From: Corynebacterium sp. ACRPO
GTDB taxonomy: Bacteria; Actinomycetota; Actinomycetes; Mycobacteriales; Mycobacteriaceae
Assembly: GCF_022347205.1 (NCBI RefSeq)
Contig: NZ_JAKRNE010000007.1
Span: 48,452 to 112,451, forward strand
Length of the DNA stretch: 64,000 bases
Direction of reading: 5' to 3'
Position numbers and translations under genes: made by a program. Below, one piece after another: positions 26,703-36,749 of the stretch. Each line of letters begins with the position of its first letter. The first letter of the stretch is position 1. The notes under the pieces are model-generated. The model searched no databases, was not told where the DNA came from, and saw nothing but the letters and a program-made list of their open reading frames with translations.

Positions 26703-28601
26703 GTGCAACAACGACGTCGACTAGTACCCACCAGGTCAAAATGGTCCACCCCCGTCATCGCGGCGGTCACCTCCATCGCGCTCGCCGTGTCGGCCGCATT
26801 CGGCGGACAGCAAGTTCTCAAGACCCAAGACTCCGGCAACGGCGGCCCCATTGAGGTCAAAAATTCCTCCTCTAGCTTCAGTGACGGCGAATCCATCGTC
26901 GTCGATGACCCAGCGGTAGCCGCTCAGGGCGATGGCGAAAGCCGCCGCGCGGTCAAGCAGTTCCACCGCGACGAAACCTTCAACATGTTCGCCGTCACCT
27001 GGGAGGGCAAGCGAGATATCAACTCCTTCGTCCGCTCCAAGCAGCAGGACGGTTCCTGGAGCGAGTGGCTGCCCATGGATGCAATGAATTACACCGAGGG
27101 CAAGAACGGCACCGAACTCATCTTCGTGGGCGATACCAACGATGTGCAGGTTTCCATGGCCAACGTTGACCTCGTGACCGGTTCCAACCTCGACAAGAAG
27201 GAAGACTCCCTCCTGGACAAGGCCGCCAAGGGCGCTGATGCCAACCGCCCCGCGCCGCTTGCGTACAACGTCGGCGATATCTCCCCCGTGGCCGATGAGC
27301 GCACCCAGGTTGCGGATCTCGACGCCGTGTTTATCGACGGCAACGCCCAAGAAGGCGAAGCCATCGAGCCCACCGCAGAAACCGCGGGCATGCCCAAGGT
27401 AGTCACCCGCGCTGGCTGGGGAGCAGACGAATCTAAGCGCTGCCAGCAGCCAACCTACGACGATGGCATCAAGGCCATGACCCTGCACCACACCGCGGGT
27501 GCCAATAACTACACCCGAGCACAGGCAGCGGCACAGGTACGCGGTGCCTACGACTACCATGCGCAGACCCTGGGCTGGTGCGATATCGGATACAACGTGC
27601 TGGTGGATAAATTCGGCACCATCTACGAAGGCCGCTACGGCGGTCTGGACAAGGCCGTACAGGGCGCCCACGTGGGTGGCTTCAACTCCAATAACTGGGG
27701 CATTTCCATGATTGGCAACTACGAGCAGGCTGAGCCTTCCCGCGAGATGCTCAACTCCGTGGCCGAGATTGCCGGCTGGAAGGCCGCTATTTCTGGCATC
27801 GATCCAATGGGCAAGGCCAACTTGTACTCCGGCGGATTCAACGGCTCCAAGTTCCCTGCGGGAACCATGGCCACCGTGCCGGCGTTCGCGGGCCATAATG
27901 ATTTTCACTACACGGCCTGCCCGGGCCAATACACCACGCGTCATTGGGATGAAATCCGTAAGAACACCAAGCGCAAGGCGGATTCCATCAAGTCCGGTAA
28001 AAACAGTACGGATCTGAACTGGCAAAAGTCTCCCAAGCCCAATGCCCCCAAGACCCCGCAACAGGTGGGCGACGAGATTACCTCCTCGCTAGGCGATGTT
28101 GAGGTACCGGTCTCCACCATCTCGGCCCTCGCCGGCATTGCGGCCGCGGTCTTTGGCGTCCTCATTGCCAACGATCGTCTGCAGAAGCCAGACACCGACC
28201 AGAAGGTGGCGGGCAACCTGACCACCGGCGATATCCCGGAGATTGTCAATAAGGTTGTCCAGGTCTCCAGCAACGAAGGCCTGAAGGAATCGTGGACCTC
28301 CGTTCTCAACGCTTTCGGCCCAGTCCTAGGCCTAGCAGTCGGCGGCCCGGATACTACCGACGGCGGCAAGATCCTTTACCAGCTCTTCCAAAATGGCGTG
28401 GTGCTCTCCTCCAAGGAGTCCGGCACCAAAGCGCTCACGGGTGAGATTGCCAAGAAGTGGTCCGAGGGCGATAATGCCTCCAAGCTCGGCCTGCCTCTCT
28501 CCAACGAGGAAAAGAATGGCAAGGAAATCCGCGTGAAGTTCCAGGGTGGCGAGATTGTCTACAACACCGAAACGGAAAAGGTAGACATCTTCACCGACTA
28601 G
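26703..28601 (+). CDS. Secreted N-acetylmuramoyl-L-alanine amidase (PGRP/amidase_2) with LGFP-like tail
   Basis: This 632-residue protein has an N-terminal signal or anchor helix (about 18-37), a beta-rich domain to about 220, then a PGRP/type-2 amidase domain (about 235-420). Zinc ligands are visible as LHHTAG, HVGGFNS (context) and HYTACPGQ. A membrane-like helix ISALAGIAAAVFGVLIA lies near 475, and an LGFP-like repeat (NASKLGLPLSNE) near the C-terminus. It would cleave the peptide from peptidoglycan glycan chains. Translation starts at GTG 26703 behind AGGGAGATAACA. Confidence 0.85.
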   Translation: MQQRRRLVPTRSKWSTPVIAAVTSIALAVSAAFGGQQVLKTQDSGNGGPIEVKNSSSSFSDGESIVVDDPAVAAQGDGESRRAVKQFHRDETFNMFAVTWEGKRDINSFVRSKQQDGSWSEWLPMDAMNYTEGKNGTELIFVGDTNDVQVSMANVDLVTGSNLDKKEDSLLDKAAKGADANRPAPLAYNVGDISPVADERTQVADLDAVFIDGNAQEGEAIEPTAETAGMPKVVTRAGWGADESKRCQQPTYDDGIKAMTLHHTAGANNYTRAQAAAQVRGAYDYHAQTLGWCDIGYNVLVDKFGTIYEGRYGGLDKAVQGAHVGGFNSNNWGISMIGNYEQAEPSREMLNSVAEIAGWKAAISGIDPMGKANLYSGGFNGSKFPAGTMATVPAFAGHNDFHYTACPGQYTTRHWDEIRKNTKRKADSIKSGKNSTDLNWQKSPKPNAPKTPQQVGDEITSSLGDVEVPVSTISALAGIAAAVFGVLIANDRLQKPDTDQKVAGNLTTGDIPEIVNKVVQVSSNEGLKESWTSVLNAFGPVLGLAVGGPDTTDGGKILYQLFQNGVVLSSKESGTKALTGEIAKKWSEGDNASKLGLPLSNEEKNGKEIRVKFQGGEIVYNTETEKVDIFTD

Positions 28602-29428
28602 AACCAGCGCTCTAGCACCTTCGCGACGCCCGCCTGGTGGTTAGCCACGGTGACCGCATCCGCGGCCGCCTTAACCTCCGGGTGGGCGTTTTCCATGGCC
28701 ACGCCACAGCCGGCCCACGTCAGCATCTCGATATCGTTGGGCATATCCCCAAAGGCAATAGTCTCCTGCTGGGCGACGCCGGTATGCTCAGCCAACCATT
28801 CCACCCCGCGGCGCTTGGTCACATTGGGCGCGGCAACCTCCAGAATTCCTTCCTGCATGGAATACGTCAGGTGCGCGAGCTCCGGATCGATATGGGGCGC
28901 GATGAGCTCATACAGCTGAGGGGCGGAGTAGTCCGTATTGCGGATAAGAAACTTCACCGCCGGCTGACCCACAAGTTCGCCCATGCTGACCACCCCGAAG
29001 CCTTCAAAGAGGGCGTTTTCGGAGTAGTGGCGCTCGACTACGAAGAGGTCCTCGACGGCGTCGGCAAGCGAGCCCCCAGCCCGCTCCGCGCCAAAGCCCA
29101 CGGTGCCCAGTACGGTCTGGGCCACGTCCACCACTTCCGCCAACGCGGCGGGCGAAAGCTCATGGGCGGACATCACCCGATCCTCTGCGGAGTCATACAA
29201 CACAGCACCATTCGAGGTCACGCATACCGGCCGCACGGGCAGCTGTTCCAGCACCGGGGCTATCCAGCGAAACGGACGGCCAGTAGAAAGCGCAAAATAG
29301 GCACCCTGTTGAACTGCCCGCGCCACGGCGTCACGGTTGCGACGCGGGACGCGGTGGTTGCGGTCCAGCAGGGTGCCGTCAATATCGCTCGCGATGAGGC
29401 GAGGAGCGCGGGCAGGGAAATTCTCCAT
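28598..29428 (-). CDS. HAD-superfamily hydrolase (Cof/sugar-phosphatase type)
   Basis: A 276-residue class IIB HAD protein. Motif I is ASDIDGTLLDRNHRVP, motif II is the Thr in LSTGRPF, and motifs III/IV are the Lys near NVTKRRG and FGDMPNDIEM. Such enzymes dephosphorylate small sugar or nucleotide phosphates; the substrate cannot be read from sequence. It starts 22 bp after glpK on the same strand, so glycerol metabolism is a plausible link (for example removal of sugar phosphates). It ends with a 4-bp overlap against the convergent amidase gene. Confidence 0.88.
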   Translation of the reverse strand: MENFPARAPRLIASDIDGTLLDRNHRVPRRNRDAVARAVQQGAYFALSTGRPFRWIAPVLEQLPVRPVCVTSNGAVLYDSAEDRVMSAHELSPAALAEVVDVAQTVLGTVGFGAERAGGSLADAVEDLFVVERHYSENALFEGFGVVSMGELVGQPAVKFLIRNTDYSAPQLYELIAPHIDPELAHLTYSMQEGILEVAAPNVTKRRGVEWLAEHTGVAQQETIAFGDMPNDIEMLTWAGCGVAMENAHPEVKAAADAVTVANHQAGVAKVLERWF

Positions 29429-29450
29429 ACCCGCGAGTTTACGTCAGGAC

Positions 29451-30998
29451 TTAGAAGCTGAGGTCCTCATCCTCATTATCCTCCCATTCCAGGGAACGCT
29501 TAATGGCCCGCTTCCAGTCGCGGTAGAGAGCCTCTACTTCTTCCTTATCGCGCTTCGGCTTGAATACCTTCATGTCTCCGGCCTGGCTGCCCAAGACGCT
29601 GAGGTCATCCCAGAAACCATGGTCCAAGCCCGCCGCAAAAGCAGCACCGGTGGCGGTGGTCTCGATATTCTTCGGACGGTGTACTTCCACGCCGAGGATA
29701 TCTGCCTGGAACTGCATCAACAGTTCATTCATGGTCATGCCTCCGTCCACGCGCAGCTCGGTAATCTCCACACCGGAGTCCGCCACCATGGCATCGGCGA
29801 CGTCGCGAGTCTGATACGCAGTGGACTCGAGAACGGCGCGAGCCAAGTGCTTACGGTTGGCAAAGCGGGTCAGGCCCACGATGACGCCGCGGGCATCCGG
29901 GCGCCAGTACGGTGCAAAAAGACCGGAGAAGGCCGGCACGATGTAGACGCCGCCATTGTCCTTAACCTCGCGCGCGAGGTTTTCGATGGACGCAGCGTTG
30001 GGGATGATCTGCAGGTTATCGCGCAGCCACTGCACCAGGGAACCGCCCATGGATACAGAACCCTCGAGGGCATACACGGGGCGCTCGCCCTCGCGCTGGA
30101 AGCAGACGGTGGTCAGCAAGCCGTTCTCGGAGAACTTCGGGGTAGTACCCGTATTCAGCAGGAGGAACAGGCCGGTTCCGTAGGTATTCTTTGCGGAACC
30201 TGCGCGGAAGCAACCCTGGCCGAACATCGCGGACTGCTGGTCACCCAGGATGGCGCGGATAGGCACGCCGGAGAGCGAGCCGCGCTCACGCACGGTACGG
30301 AAATCGCCCAGGGACGGGCGAATCTCCGGCAGCATGGACATCGGGATGCCCATTTCCTTGCACAGTTCCTCATCCCACTCCAGCTTTTCGATGTCCATCA
30401 GCAAGGTGCGGGAGGCGTTGGTGACGTCGGTGGCGTGCAACGCTTCGCGGCCGGCATCGCCCTCGGCGCCGCCGGTGAGGTTCCACAGCAGCCAGCTATC
30501 AATGGTGCCGAAGAGCAGGTCGCCTGCCTCAGCACGCTCGCGGGCACCTTCGACGTTATCGAGGATCCACTTCACCTTTGGGCCAGCCGGGTAGGAGTTG
30601 ATGATCAGACCGGTGCGGCGGCGCCACTTTTCTGGCCCTTCCTCACCCGAGAGTTCCTTACAGATGGCGGTGGTACGGGTATCTTGCCAGACAATGGCGT
30701 TGTAGACCGGCTTACCGGTGTGCTTATCCCACACCACGGTGGTCTCACGCTGGTTGGTGATACCTACCGAGTCAATGTCTTCCACGGTGATATCGCCGTT
30801 TGCAAGCGCTTCACCGACGGCGCGACGGGTATTGCTCCAGATTTCCTCCGGATCATGTTCTACCCAGCCCTTTTCCGGGAATATCTGCTCGTGCTCGAGC
30901 TGGCCAACGGCAACCTGCTCGCCGTTGTGGTCAAAGATGATGCAGCGCGTCGACGTGGTTCCCTGGTCGATAGCGGCGACGTATTTCTTGTTAGTCAT
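29451..30998 (-). CDS. glpK: Glycerol kinase
   Basis: This 515-residue FGGY-family kinase has the ATP-binding start [19 protein letters not shown], the motif [12 protein letters not shown] and the FGGY signature [18 protein letters not shown] near residue 415. It phosphorylates glycerol to sn-glycerol 3-phosphate. It follows glpF by 28 bp, and glpD comes before that, so the three genes form a glycerol uptake and oxidation operon. Confidence 0.97.
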   Translation of the reverse strand: MTNKKYVAAIDQGTTSTRCIIFDHNGEQVAVGQLEHEQIFPEKGWVEHDPEEIWSNTRRAVGEALANGDITVEDIDSVGITNQRETTVVWDKHTGKPVYNAIVWQDTRTTAICKELSGEEGPEKWRRRTGLIINSYPAGPKVKWILDNVEGARERAEAGDLLFGTIDSWLLWNLTGGAEGDAGREALHATDVTNASRTLLMDIEKLEWDEELCKEMGIPMSMLPEIRPSLGDFRTVRERGSLSGVPIRAILGDQQSAMFGQGCFRAGSAKNTYGTGLFLLLNTGTTPKFSENGLLTTVCFQREGERPVYALEGSVSMGGSLVQWLRDNLQIIPNAASIENLAREVKDNGGVYIVPAFSGLFAPYWRPDARGVIVGLTRFANRKHLARAVLESTAYQTRDVADAMVADSGVEITELRVDGGMTMNELLMQFQADILGVEVHRPKNIETTATGAAFAAGLDHGFWDDLSVLGSQAGDMKVFKPKRDKEEVEALYRDWKRAIKRSLEWEDNEDEDLSF

Positions 30999-31026
30999 GT
31001 GTCTAGTCTCCTATGCGAAGATGGAA

Positions 31027-31764
31027 TTAGAGCGCAACGGACAACAGGCCAACGGCTACGGCCGCGACCAATGGGGCCACGATGGGGACCCAAGCATAGC
31101 CCCAGTTCGCGCTGCCCTTGTCCTGGATGGGCAAGATGAATGCATAAGCAATTCGCGGGCCCAGGTCACGGACCGGATTGATGGCATAACCCGTAGGGGT
31201 ACCAAGGGAAAGGCCAACCGCCACCACAACGAAAGCAACAGCAAAGTAGCTCATTGGGCCAAGCTCGCCGCCGGTGGGGCCGAAGGCGATGAACATCAAC
31301 AGCACGCAGGTGGCGATGAACTCCGTCACCGCATTCCAGCCGTTCTTAGGATGTGCCGGCTTGGTAAAGAAGATACCGTTAGTGTCCTTATTGGCGCCGG
31401 TGACGTTTCCGGCGTCGTCGTAATTATTGGCGTCGAAAAGCTGCTTGAAGGCAGCCCATGCCAGGATGGCACCGAGGATAGCGCCGAGGATCTGGCCCAG
31501 GAGGTAATACGGCACCAGAGACCACTCGAGCGAGCCATTGACGGCCAACATTACGGTGACGGCGGGGTTAAGGTGCCCGCCCGTGGGATCGGCCACACTG
31601 GCACCGACGAAGACACCCATACCCCAGCCCAGGGCGATAACGACCCAGTCGGAGCCGCGTGCGCCAGAGGTGCGCAGGTTCACCAGTGCACATACGCCGT
31701 TACCTAGAAGGAGCAGCAACGCAGTGCCGATAAACTCCCACAGGAATGCATCAAATCCGGTCAT
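31027..31764 (-). CDS. glpF: Aquaglyceroporin / glycerol uptake facilitator (MIP family), second NPA is NPV
   Basis: A 245-residue MIP channel with six membrane helices. The first half-helix has the normal GGHLNPAVT. The second reads GYAINPVRDLGPR, so the usual NPA is NPV. The Asp and Arg after it (RDLGPR) fit glycerol facilitators, not water-only channels. It would let glycerol diffuse in for GlpK. Start at 31764, 3 bp after the glpD stop. Confidence 0.93.
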   Translation of the reverse strand: MTGFDAFLWEFIGTALLLLLGNGVCALVNLRTSGARGSDWVVIALGWGMGVFVGASVADPTGGHLNPAVTVMLAVNGSLEWSLVPYYLLGQILGAILGAILAWAAFKQLFDANNYDDAGNVTGANKDTNGIFFTKPAHPKNGWNAVTEFIATCVLLMFIAFGPTGGELGPMSYFAVAFVVVAVGLSLGTPTGYAINPVRDLGPRIAYAFILPIQDKGSANWGYAWVPIVAPLVAAVAVGLLSVAL

Positions 31765-31767
31765 AAC

Positions 31768-33492
31768 TTATACCTCGTTTTGGGTAGGTCGGGCGGATCC
31801 TGCGCGTACCAAAATGTCATTGGCCTCACGGTCAGTTACCGCAGCTTCTGCTTCAAGTTCGGCCTGTGTGTGGGCCTTGAATTGGGATACCTCGCGCTCC
31901 TTGTCGGCGTCGCTCCAGCCCAGCAGCGGTGCTACAAAATCAGCAACGGCCGGGGCGGCGTTCACACCGCGGTCGCCGAACTCGATGGCGATGCGCAGGC
32001 GGCGGGACAGGATGTCTTCCAAGTGCAATGCACCCTCGTGGGTGACGGCGTAGCGGACCTCGGCCCACAGGTAGGACTCGGCACCTGGCACTGGCTCGAG
32101 CAGGGAGGCGTCCTCAGTAGCTGGCGCTAGGACCTCGCCCAGCAAAGAGCCATAGCGGCCGAGCAGGTGCTCAATGAACTTCTCGCTCAGGTTATAGCGA
32201 CGAGCTAAGGATGGGACCTGGTTGGCCAAGGCGTGATAGCCGGCGGCGCCCAGGATCGGGGTTTGCTCGGTGATGGACTCTGGGACCTTGGTACCCAGTT
32301 CCTTCACCGCTAGGTCCACGGCGTCCTTACCGATGACGCGGTACGTGGTGTACTTACCGCCGGCGACAGAGACCATGCCTGGGGCCACGCGTGCGACGGC
32401 GTGGTTGCGGGAGAGGTTGGTGGTGGAATCGGACTTGCCGGACAGCAGCGGGCGCAGGCCGGAGTAGACACCCACGATGTCATCGCGGGTGATCTGGCGG
32501 CGTACGCGCTGATTTACCTGATCCAGAATGTAGTCAATATCGGACTTGGTCGGCGCCGGATCCGGCAAGGAGAGACCCTTTTCCCAATCGGTATCGGTGG
32601 TACCGATGATCCAGTACTCGCCCCATGGGATAACGAAGAGGACGGACTTTTCGGTGACGAAGCACAGGGCTGCCTCTGCATCAAGCGCATCCTTGGGCAC
32701 AACGATGTGCACACCTTTGGAGGCGTGCACGGTGAACTTGCCCTCCACGCCGGCCATCTCTTGAATCTTGTCATTCCACACGCCGGTGGCGTTGATAAAG
32801 ACCTTGCCGCGCACGGTGGTCTCGCGGCCGGTGGCGGTATCGCGAACCTTCGCGCCTACGATGCGGCCGCCGCGATCCTTGTCAAAGCCAATGACCTCGG
32901 TATTGGTACGTACATCGGCACCATACTCGGCGGCGGTACGCAGCACGGTCATGGTGTGGCGGGCGTCATCAACCAAAGTGTCGTAGTAGCGCACGCCGCC
33001 CACAATGGCATCGTCCTTCAGGCCTGGGGTCACCTTCAGCACTCCCTTGCGGGTGAGGTGCTTCTGCATTGGCACGCTCTTCGAACCGCCCATGAGGTCA
33101 TAAAGAGTAAAGCCACCGAACATCATCACGCGCTCCCATACGTGGTGGGTCAGCGGGAAGATGAACTTCAGCGGCTTCACTAGGTGGGGTGCCAGGGTAG
33201 ACATATTGAGCTCGCGCTCCTTGAGGGACTCCGCCACTAGGCGGAAGTCAAACATGGCTAGGTAGCGCAGGCCACCGTGGAACATCTTGGAGGAGCGAGA
33301 AGAGGTACCTGCGGCGAAGTCGCGTGCCTCAATGACGGCGGTCTTGAGGCCACGAGTAGCGGCGTCCGCTGCCGCACCAGCGCCTACGGAACCGCCACCG
33401 ATGATGACTACGTCGTAGTCCTCATCTGCGTATCCATTCCATAGATTTTCAAAGTATTCGGGGTTAAAGGATTGGTTGCTTTGCTGGGTCAT
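31768..33492 (-). CDS. glpD: Glycerol-3-phosphate dehydrogenase, FAD-dependent (aerobic)
   Basis: This 574-residue flavoenzyme has the FAD motif DVVIIGGGSVGAGAAADAATRG at its start, the GlpD signature RSSKMFHGGLRYLA and the C-terminal domain of the family. It oxidises glycerol 3-phosphate to dihydroxyacetone phosphate and passes electrons to menaquinone at the membrane. I chose ATG 33492, with AAGGAG 12 bases upstream; the longer frame to 33546 has no support. An in-frame ATG sits directly after GGAG and may be used as an alternative. It is the first gene of the glycerol operon. Confidence 0.93.
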   Translation of the reverse strand: MTQQSNQSFNPEYFENLWNGYADEDYDVVIIGGGSVGAGAAADAATRGLKTAVIEARDFAAGTSSRSSKMFHGGLRYLAMFDFRLVAESLKERELNMSTLAPHLVKPLKFIFPLTHHVWERVMMFGGFTLYDLMGGSKSVPMQKHLTRKGVLKVTPGLKDDAIVGGVRYYDTLVDDARHTMTVLRTAAEYGADVRTNTEVIGFDKDRGGRIVGAKVRDTATGRETTVRGKVFINATGVWNDKIQEMAGVEGKFTVHASKGVHIVVPKDALDAEAALCFVTEKSVLFVIPWGEYWIIGTTDTDWEKGLSLPDPAPTKSDIDYILDQVNQRVRRQITRDDIVGVYSGLRPLLSGKSDSTTNLSRNHAVARVAPGMVSVAGGKYTTYRVIGKDAVDLAVKELGTKVPESITEQTPILGAAGYHALANQVPSLARRYNLSEKFIEHLLGRYGSLLGEVLAPATEDASLLEPVPGAESYLWAEVRYAVTHEGALHLEDILSRRLRIAIEFGDRGVNAAPAVADFVAPLLGWSDADKEREVSQFKAHTQAELEAEAAVTDREANDILVRAGSARPTQNEV

Positions 33493-33741
33493 TGCTGACC
33501 GCATCTCCTTCCTTGGTGCTTGCATGTGCCTGCGCCATAAATCCATGAATGAGATGGCAAAAGCACAGCTAAGAGCAGTTAAATTGTGGTTTCGGTGGAA
33601 AGATTCACACCACGGCTGCAGAGATTTTATCTCCTTAAACCTATGATAGGAGTCACGGGCGTCAGTTACACAGATGGTTACTCACACGTAGGTTTCAGGC
33701 CCGTAAGCAGTAACTTTTCCTAAAATACTTAGCCACCCGAA
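33493..33741. other. Intergenic region, glpD promoter side
   Basis: No credible ORF on either strand. The minus strand holds GTAAC-N7-GTAAC (GTAACCATCTGTGTAAC), a TGTGA half-site in TGTGAATCTTTCCACC that resembles half of a GlxR/CRP-type site, and CTATCATAGG as a possible -10. The glpD regulator cannot be assigned from this. Confidence 0.4.
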
Positions 33742-33769
33742 AAGAAAAAGCACCCCCTGGCGGGGGTGC
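33742..33769 (-). terminator. Rho-independent terminator after the acyltransferase gene
   Basis: GCACCCCC and GGGGGTGC pair around a 4-base loop at 33750-33769. On the minus strand TTTTTCTTTT follows. It ends the transcript of the gene at 33791-35404. Confidence 0.9.
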
Positions 33770-33790
33770 AAAGCAGACGCAAAGCCCGCG

Positions 33791-35404
33791 CTATTTCTGC
33801 GCTAACCTCGCCATCACTTCAAGCACTTCGGACATTCCGGCTTTCTCCGCAGAATATGTGACCGCTTGGGCGCCCTTGACCACCTCAATAGGGGCAGTTT
33901 CCAAAGCCACCACCGGTATCCAGTCAAGGAAATCCTCATCTCCTGGCTCGTTAGCAAAAACCAGGGCCTCCTCCGGCTTAGCTTGCAGATCTTCAAGGAT
34001 GCGCTCCACGCCTTGTACCGCGGTCGCGGCAGTGACGGAGAGTGCATTGGTATCGAGACGCGGCTGCACAGCATCCTCATCAAGGACAACGCTCCACACG
34101 GCTTGCGGAACATCCACCTCACCGGCGGGTGATATCACGATCAGGACTTCGGCCGCCGGGTAGATCTCCGCCAAAGCCTTGTGCAATCGCGGAGTCAGCG
34201 CGCCATCTTCCCAATTCAGCGCGCTGCTGTGCGCCACTACCACGCGGGGGATGGAAGAGAATTGCGCCTTCATGCGGTGCGGCAAGCGCGAGACGATAAG
34301 CCGTGATTGGGTAGCTGCCGCCAACAGGCCCTGCTCTGCTACGGAACCGGCCCATATCTCCTTACTGCTGGCCGTGATGGACACTTGGGTTTGCGCCACA
34401 TCCGACTTCAGCTGCGCCATGACATTCGCGACCTTATCGCGACCTTCATCCAAGCCGCGGGTTGCCTCTTCAACCACGGCGTTGAGGTTGTGCTTGATCC
34501 ACTCCAAGGTCTCCGGGGCGGTACGCACCTTATTCTTTGGCTCCTCCCCGTCCGTTCCCTTGGCGGCGGCCATGTGATTGCGCACTAAGTCAACCGTAGT
34601 AACGGAGACGCGTTCTTTGAGGCCCACTAGATCGTCGCGCAGTCGGCGTACGCGGTGACGTTCGGTCTCCACTTCAGCATCGCGAGCTTCTGCCTCATCA
34701 AGGGTAGGAGCCCCTCCACCTTTACGGGCGGGCACCCAGTATTCACCGGCAGGCATGGGCCCAAATTCGGCTTCGTACTGCTCCCATAGTCCTTCCAACG
34801 CCTCTTGCATACGGCGTCGAATCTCCGCGGTATCAGCCTCCGCATCACCGGTGGGATAGTACGGTTCGAGGGCGGTAATAAAGACAGGCGTCTTGGTCCG
34901 TCCCAGGTTCTTTTTGTGTCCCTTGGTCCACAGGCGTTGCGAACCAAAAATGACCTGCGGGATTACCGGCACCCCCGCCTCATAGGCAATGCGGGAGGCG
35001 CCACTTTTCATGCTGCGGATTTCAAAGCTGCGGGAAATTGTGCCTTCAGAAAACACGCCCACGAGTTCGCCGTCCTTGGCCAGCTGTACCGCTTGGTGGA
35101 AGGAGGCGCTGCCATCGATACGGTCAACTGGCACGTGGTGCATGGCCCTCAACAAAGGTCCCGCCACTGGGGCTTTAAAGATTCCAGCTTTAGCCAGGAA
35201 GCGTACGAGACGCTTCTTGCGATAGGCCAAAAAGGCGCCGAAAAGGAAATCCATGTAGCCGGTGTGGTTGCAGACCAACACCGCGCCGCCCTTATCGGGG
35301 ATATTTTCTTCCCCCGAAAGGCGCATTTTTAACCCCTGTGCCAGAGTCACCCCCCTGCCAATGTGGGTGATCTGGCGGTACAGGAAATTCGTCGCAGCGT
35401 TCAT
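33791..35404 (-). CDS. PlsC-type 1-acylglycerol-3-phosphate acyltransferase with a long C-terminal extension
   Basis: A 537-residue protein. Residues 1-230 are a glycerolipid acyltransferase: catalytic NHTGYMD (NHx4D) near 45 and the substrate motif FSEGTISRS near 118. Residues 240-370 are mostly helical (charged, then VSVTTVDLVRNHMAAAK). Residues 380-537 form a separate alpha/beta-looking domain that I do not recognise (ISRLPHR... , LIVISPAGEVDVPQAVWSV). Ordinary PlsC proteins have 200-280 residues, so this is a fusion. It likely makes phosphatidic acid; the role of the tail is unknown. It starts 24 bp after serS. Confidence 0.8.
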   Translation of the reverse strand: MNAATNFLYRQITHIGRGVTLAQGLKMRLSGEENIPDKGGAVLVCNHTGYMDFLFGAFLAYRKKRLVRFLAKAGIFKAPVAGPLLRAMHHVPVDRIDGSASFHQAVQLAKDGELVGVFSEGTISRSFEIRSMKSGASRIAYEAGVPVIPQVIFGSQRLWTKGHKKNLGRTKTPVFITALEPYYPTGDAEADTAEIRRRMQEALEGLWEQYEAEFGPMPAGEYWVPARKGGGAPTLDEAEARDAEVETERHRVRRLRDDLVGLKERVSVTTVDLVRNHMAAAKGTDGEEPKNKVRTAPETLEWIKHNLNAVVEEATRGLDEGRDKVANVMAQLKSDVAQTQVSITASSKEIWAGSVAEQGLLAAATQSRLIVSRLPHRMKAQFSSIPRVVVAHSSALNWEDGALTPRLHKALAEIYPAAEVLIVISPAGEVDVPQAVWSVVLDEDAVQPRLDTNALSVTAATAVQGVERILEDLQAKPEEALVFANEPGDEDFLDWIPVVALETAPIEVVKGAQAVTYSAEKAGMSEVLEVMARLAQK

Positions 35405-35427
35405 AACTCTCCAGGACGACGGCGGAC

Positions 35428-36684
35428 TTACTGCGGGGTCAGGACATCCTTGCCCACGAACGGGCGCAGGGCCTCAGGGACAACGACGGAGCCGTCAGCC
35501 TGCTGGTGGTTTTCCAGAATGGCAACGAGCCAGCGGGTAGTCGCCAGCGTGCCGTTCAGGGTAGCTGCGATCTGGGTCTTGCCGTTCTCATCGCGGTAGC
35601 GGGTGGACAGGCGGCGAGCCTGGAAGGTGGTGCAGTTCGAGGTGGAGGTCAGCTCACGGTAGGTGTCTTGGGTAGGAACCCAAGCCTCATTGTCGAACTT
35701 GCGGGCCGCCGAAGAACCGAGGTCGCCACCGGCAATATCGATGGTGCGGTAGGGCAGTTCCATGGCTGCAAGCATGTCCTTTTCCATGGACAGAAGGCGC
35801 TGGTGCATTTCTTCCGCGTCCTCCGGCTTGCAGTAGACAAACATCTCCAGCTTGTCGAATTGGTGGACGCGCAGGATGCCGCGAGTGTCCTTACCGTGGG
35901 AGCCAGCCTCACGGCGGAAGCAGGAGGACCAGCCGGCGTACTGCAGCGGGCCATTGGAGAGGTCGATGATCTCATCCTTGTGGTAACCGGCAAGGGCCAC
36001 CTCAGAGGTGCCTACCAGGTACATATCATCGGCCGGTAGGTAATAAACCTCATCGGAGTGCTGGCCCAAGAAACCGGTGCCGGACATAATGTCTGGGCGA
36101 ACCAGAACTGGCGGGATCATCAGCTTGAAGCCGGCTTCGCGCGCCTTCTGCGCCGCGAGCATCAGCATTCCCAGCTGTAGGAAGGCACCATCGCCAGTAA
36201 GGTAGTAGAAACGAGCGCCGCCTACCTTAGCGCCGCGCTTGACGTCAATGAGACCGAGGGACTCGCCCAACTCAAGGTGATCCTTTGGCTCGAAGTCGAA
36301 CTCAGGAATCTGGCCTACTTCTTCTACCACTACGAAGTCATCTTCGCCGCCGGCCGGGGCACCTTCAACCACGTTATCGAGCTTGTACTGCAGCTCTTCC
36401 ACCTTGGCCTCAGCGGCAGACTGTGCCTCTTCCGCCTCCTTGACCTTGGCCTTCAGCTCATTAGAGCCCTCCAGCAGTGCCGGACGCTCCTCTGGGGAGG
36501 CTTGGCCAATCTTCTTGCCAAAAGCCTTCTGCTCAGAGCGCAGTTCGTCGGCCTTTTGGATAGCAGTGCGGCGCTGCTCATCAGCTTCCAAGAGCTGGTC
36601 TACGAGGGAGGGATCCTCACCTCGGTTCACCTGGGAAGCACGGACAACGTCGGGGTTTTCGCGGAGTAGCTTGAGATCAATCAC
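35428..36684 (-). CDS. serS: Seryl-tRNA synthetase
   Basis: This 418-residue class II synthetase has an N-terminal coiled-coil arm (about 25-105), motif 2 in [21 protein letters not shown] and motif 3 in [16 protein letters not shown]. It charges tRNA-Ser. I chose GTG 36684 (VIDLKLL), the conserved family start; the longer frame to 36732 is promoter DNA. TAAACT lies 7 bases before this GTG and no ribosome binding site is seen, so the mRNA is probably leaderless. Confidence 0.96.
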   Translation of the reverse strand: MIDLKLLRENPDVVRASQVNRGEDPSLVDQLLEADEQRRTAIQKADELRSEQKAFGKKIGQASPEERPALLEGSNELKAKVKEAEEAQSAAEAKVEELQYKLDNVVEGAPAGGEDDFVVVEEVGQIPEFDFEPKDHLELGESLGLIDVKRGAKVGGARFYYLTGDGAFLQLGMLMLAAQKAREAGFKLMIPPVLVRPDIMSGTGFLGQHSDEVYYLPADDMYLVGTSEVALAGYHKDEIIDLSNGPLQYAGWSSCFRREAGSHGKDTRGILRVHQFDKLEMFVYCKPEDAEEMHQRLLSMEKDMLAAMELPYRTIDIAGGDLGSSAARKFDNEAWVPTQDTYRELTSTSNCTTFQARRLSTRYRDENGKTQIAATLNGTLATTRWLVAILENHQQADGSVVVPEALRPFVGKDVLTPQ

Positions 36685-36713
36685 GAATGTAAGTTTAGCG
36701 TATTGACAACGTC

Positions 36714-36743
36714 TTGCGGTGGTAATAACCACCGAATTATGAT
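36714..36743 (+). promoter_or_regulatory. farR promoter with palindromic operator in its spacer
   Basis: TTGCGG (36714-36719) and TATGAT (36738-36743) are spaced by 18 bp. Between them GGTGGT-AATA-ACCACC (36718-36733) is a palindrome matching the GT-N4-AC core used by HutC-type GntR regulators. TATGAT is followed by 6 bases and then ATG, so the message is leaderless. The regulator probably represses itself. Confidence 0.6.
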
Positions 36744-36749
36744 GGCTTT

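Noticed and set aside
29337..31139. 600-codon + strand frame across glpK
   Set aside because: Antisense to glycerol kinase and glpF, both secure; composition (His/Gly/Arg-rich) is that of a shadow frame.
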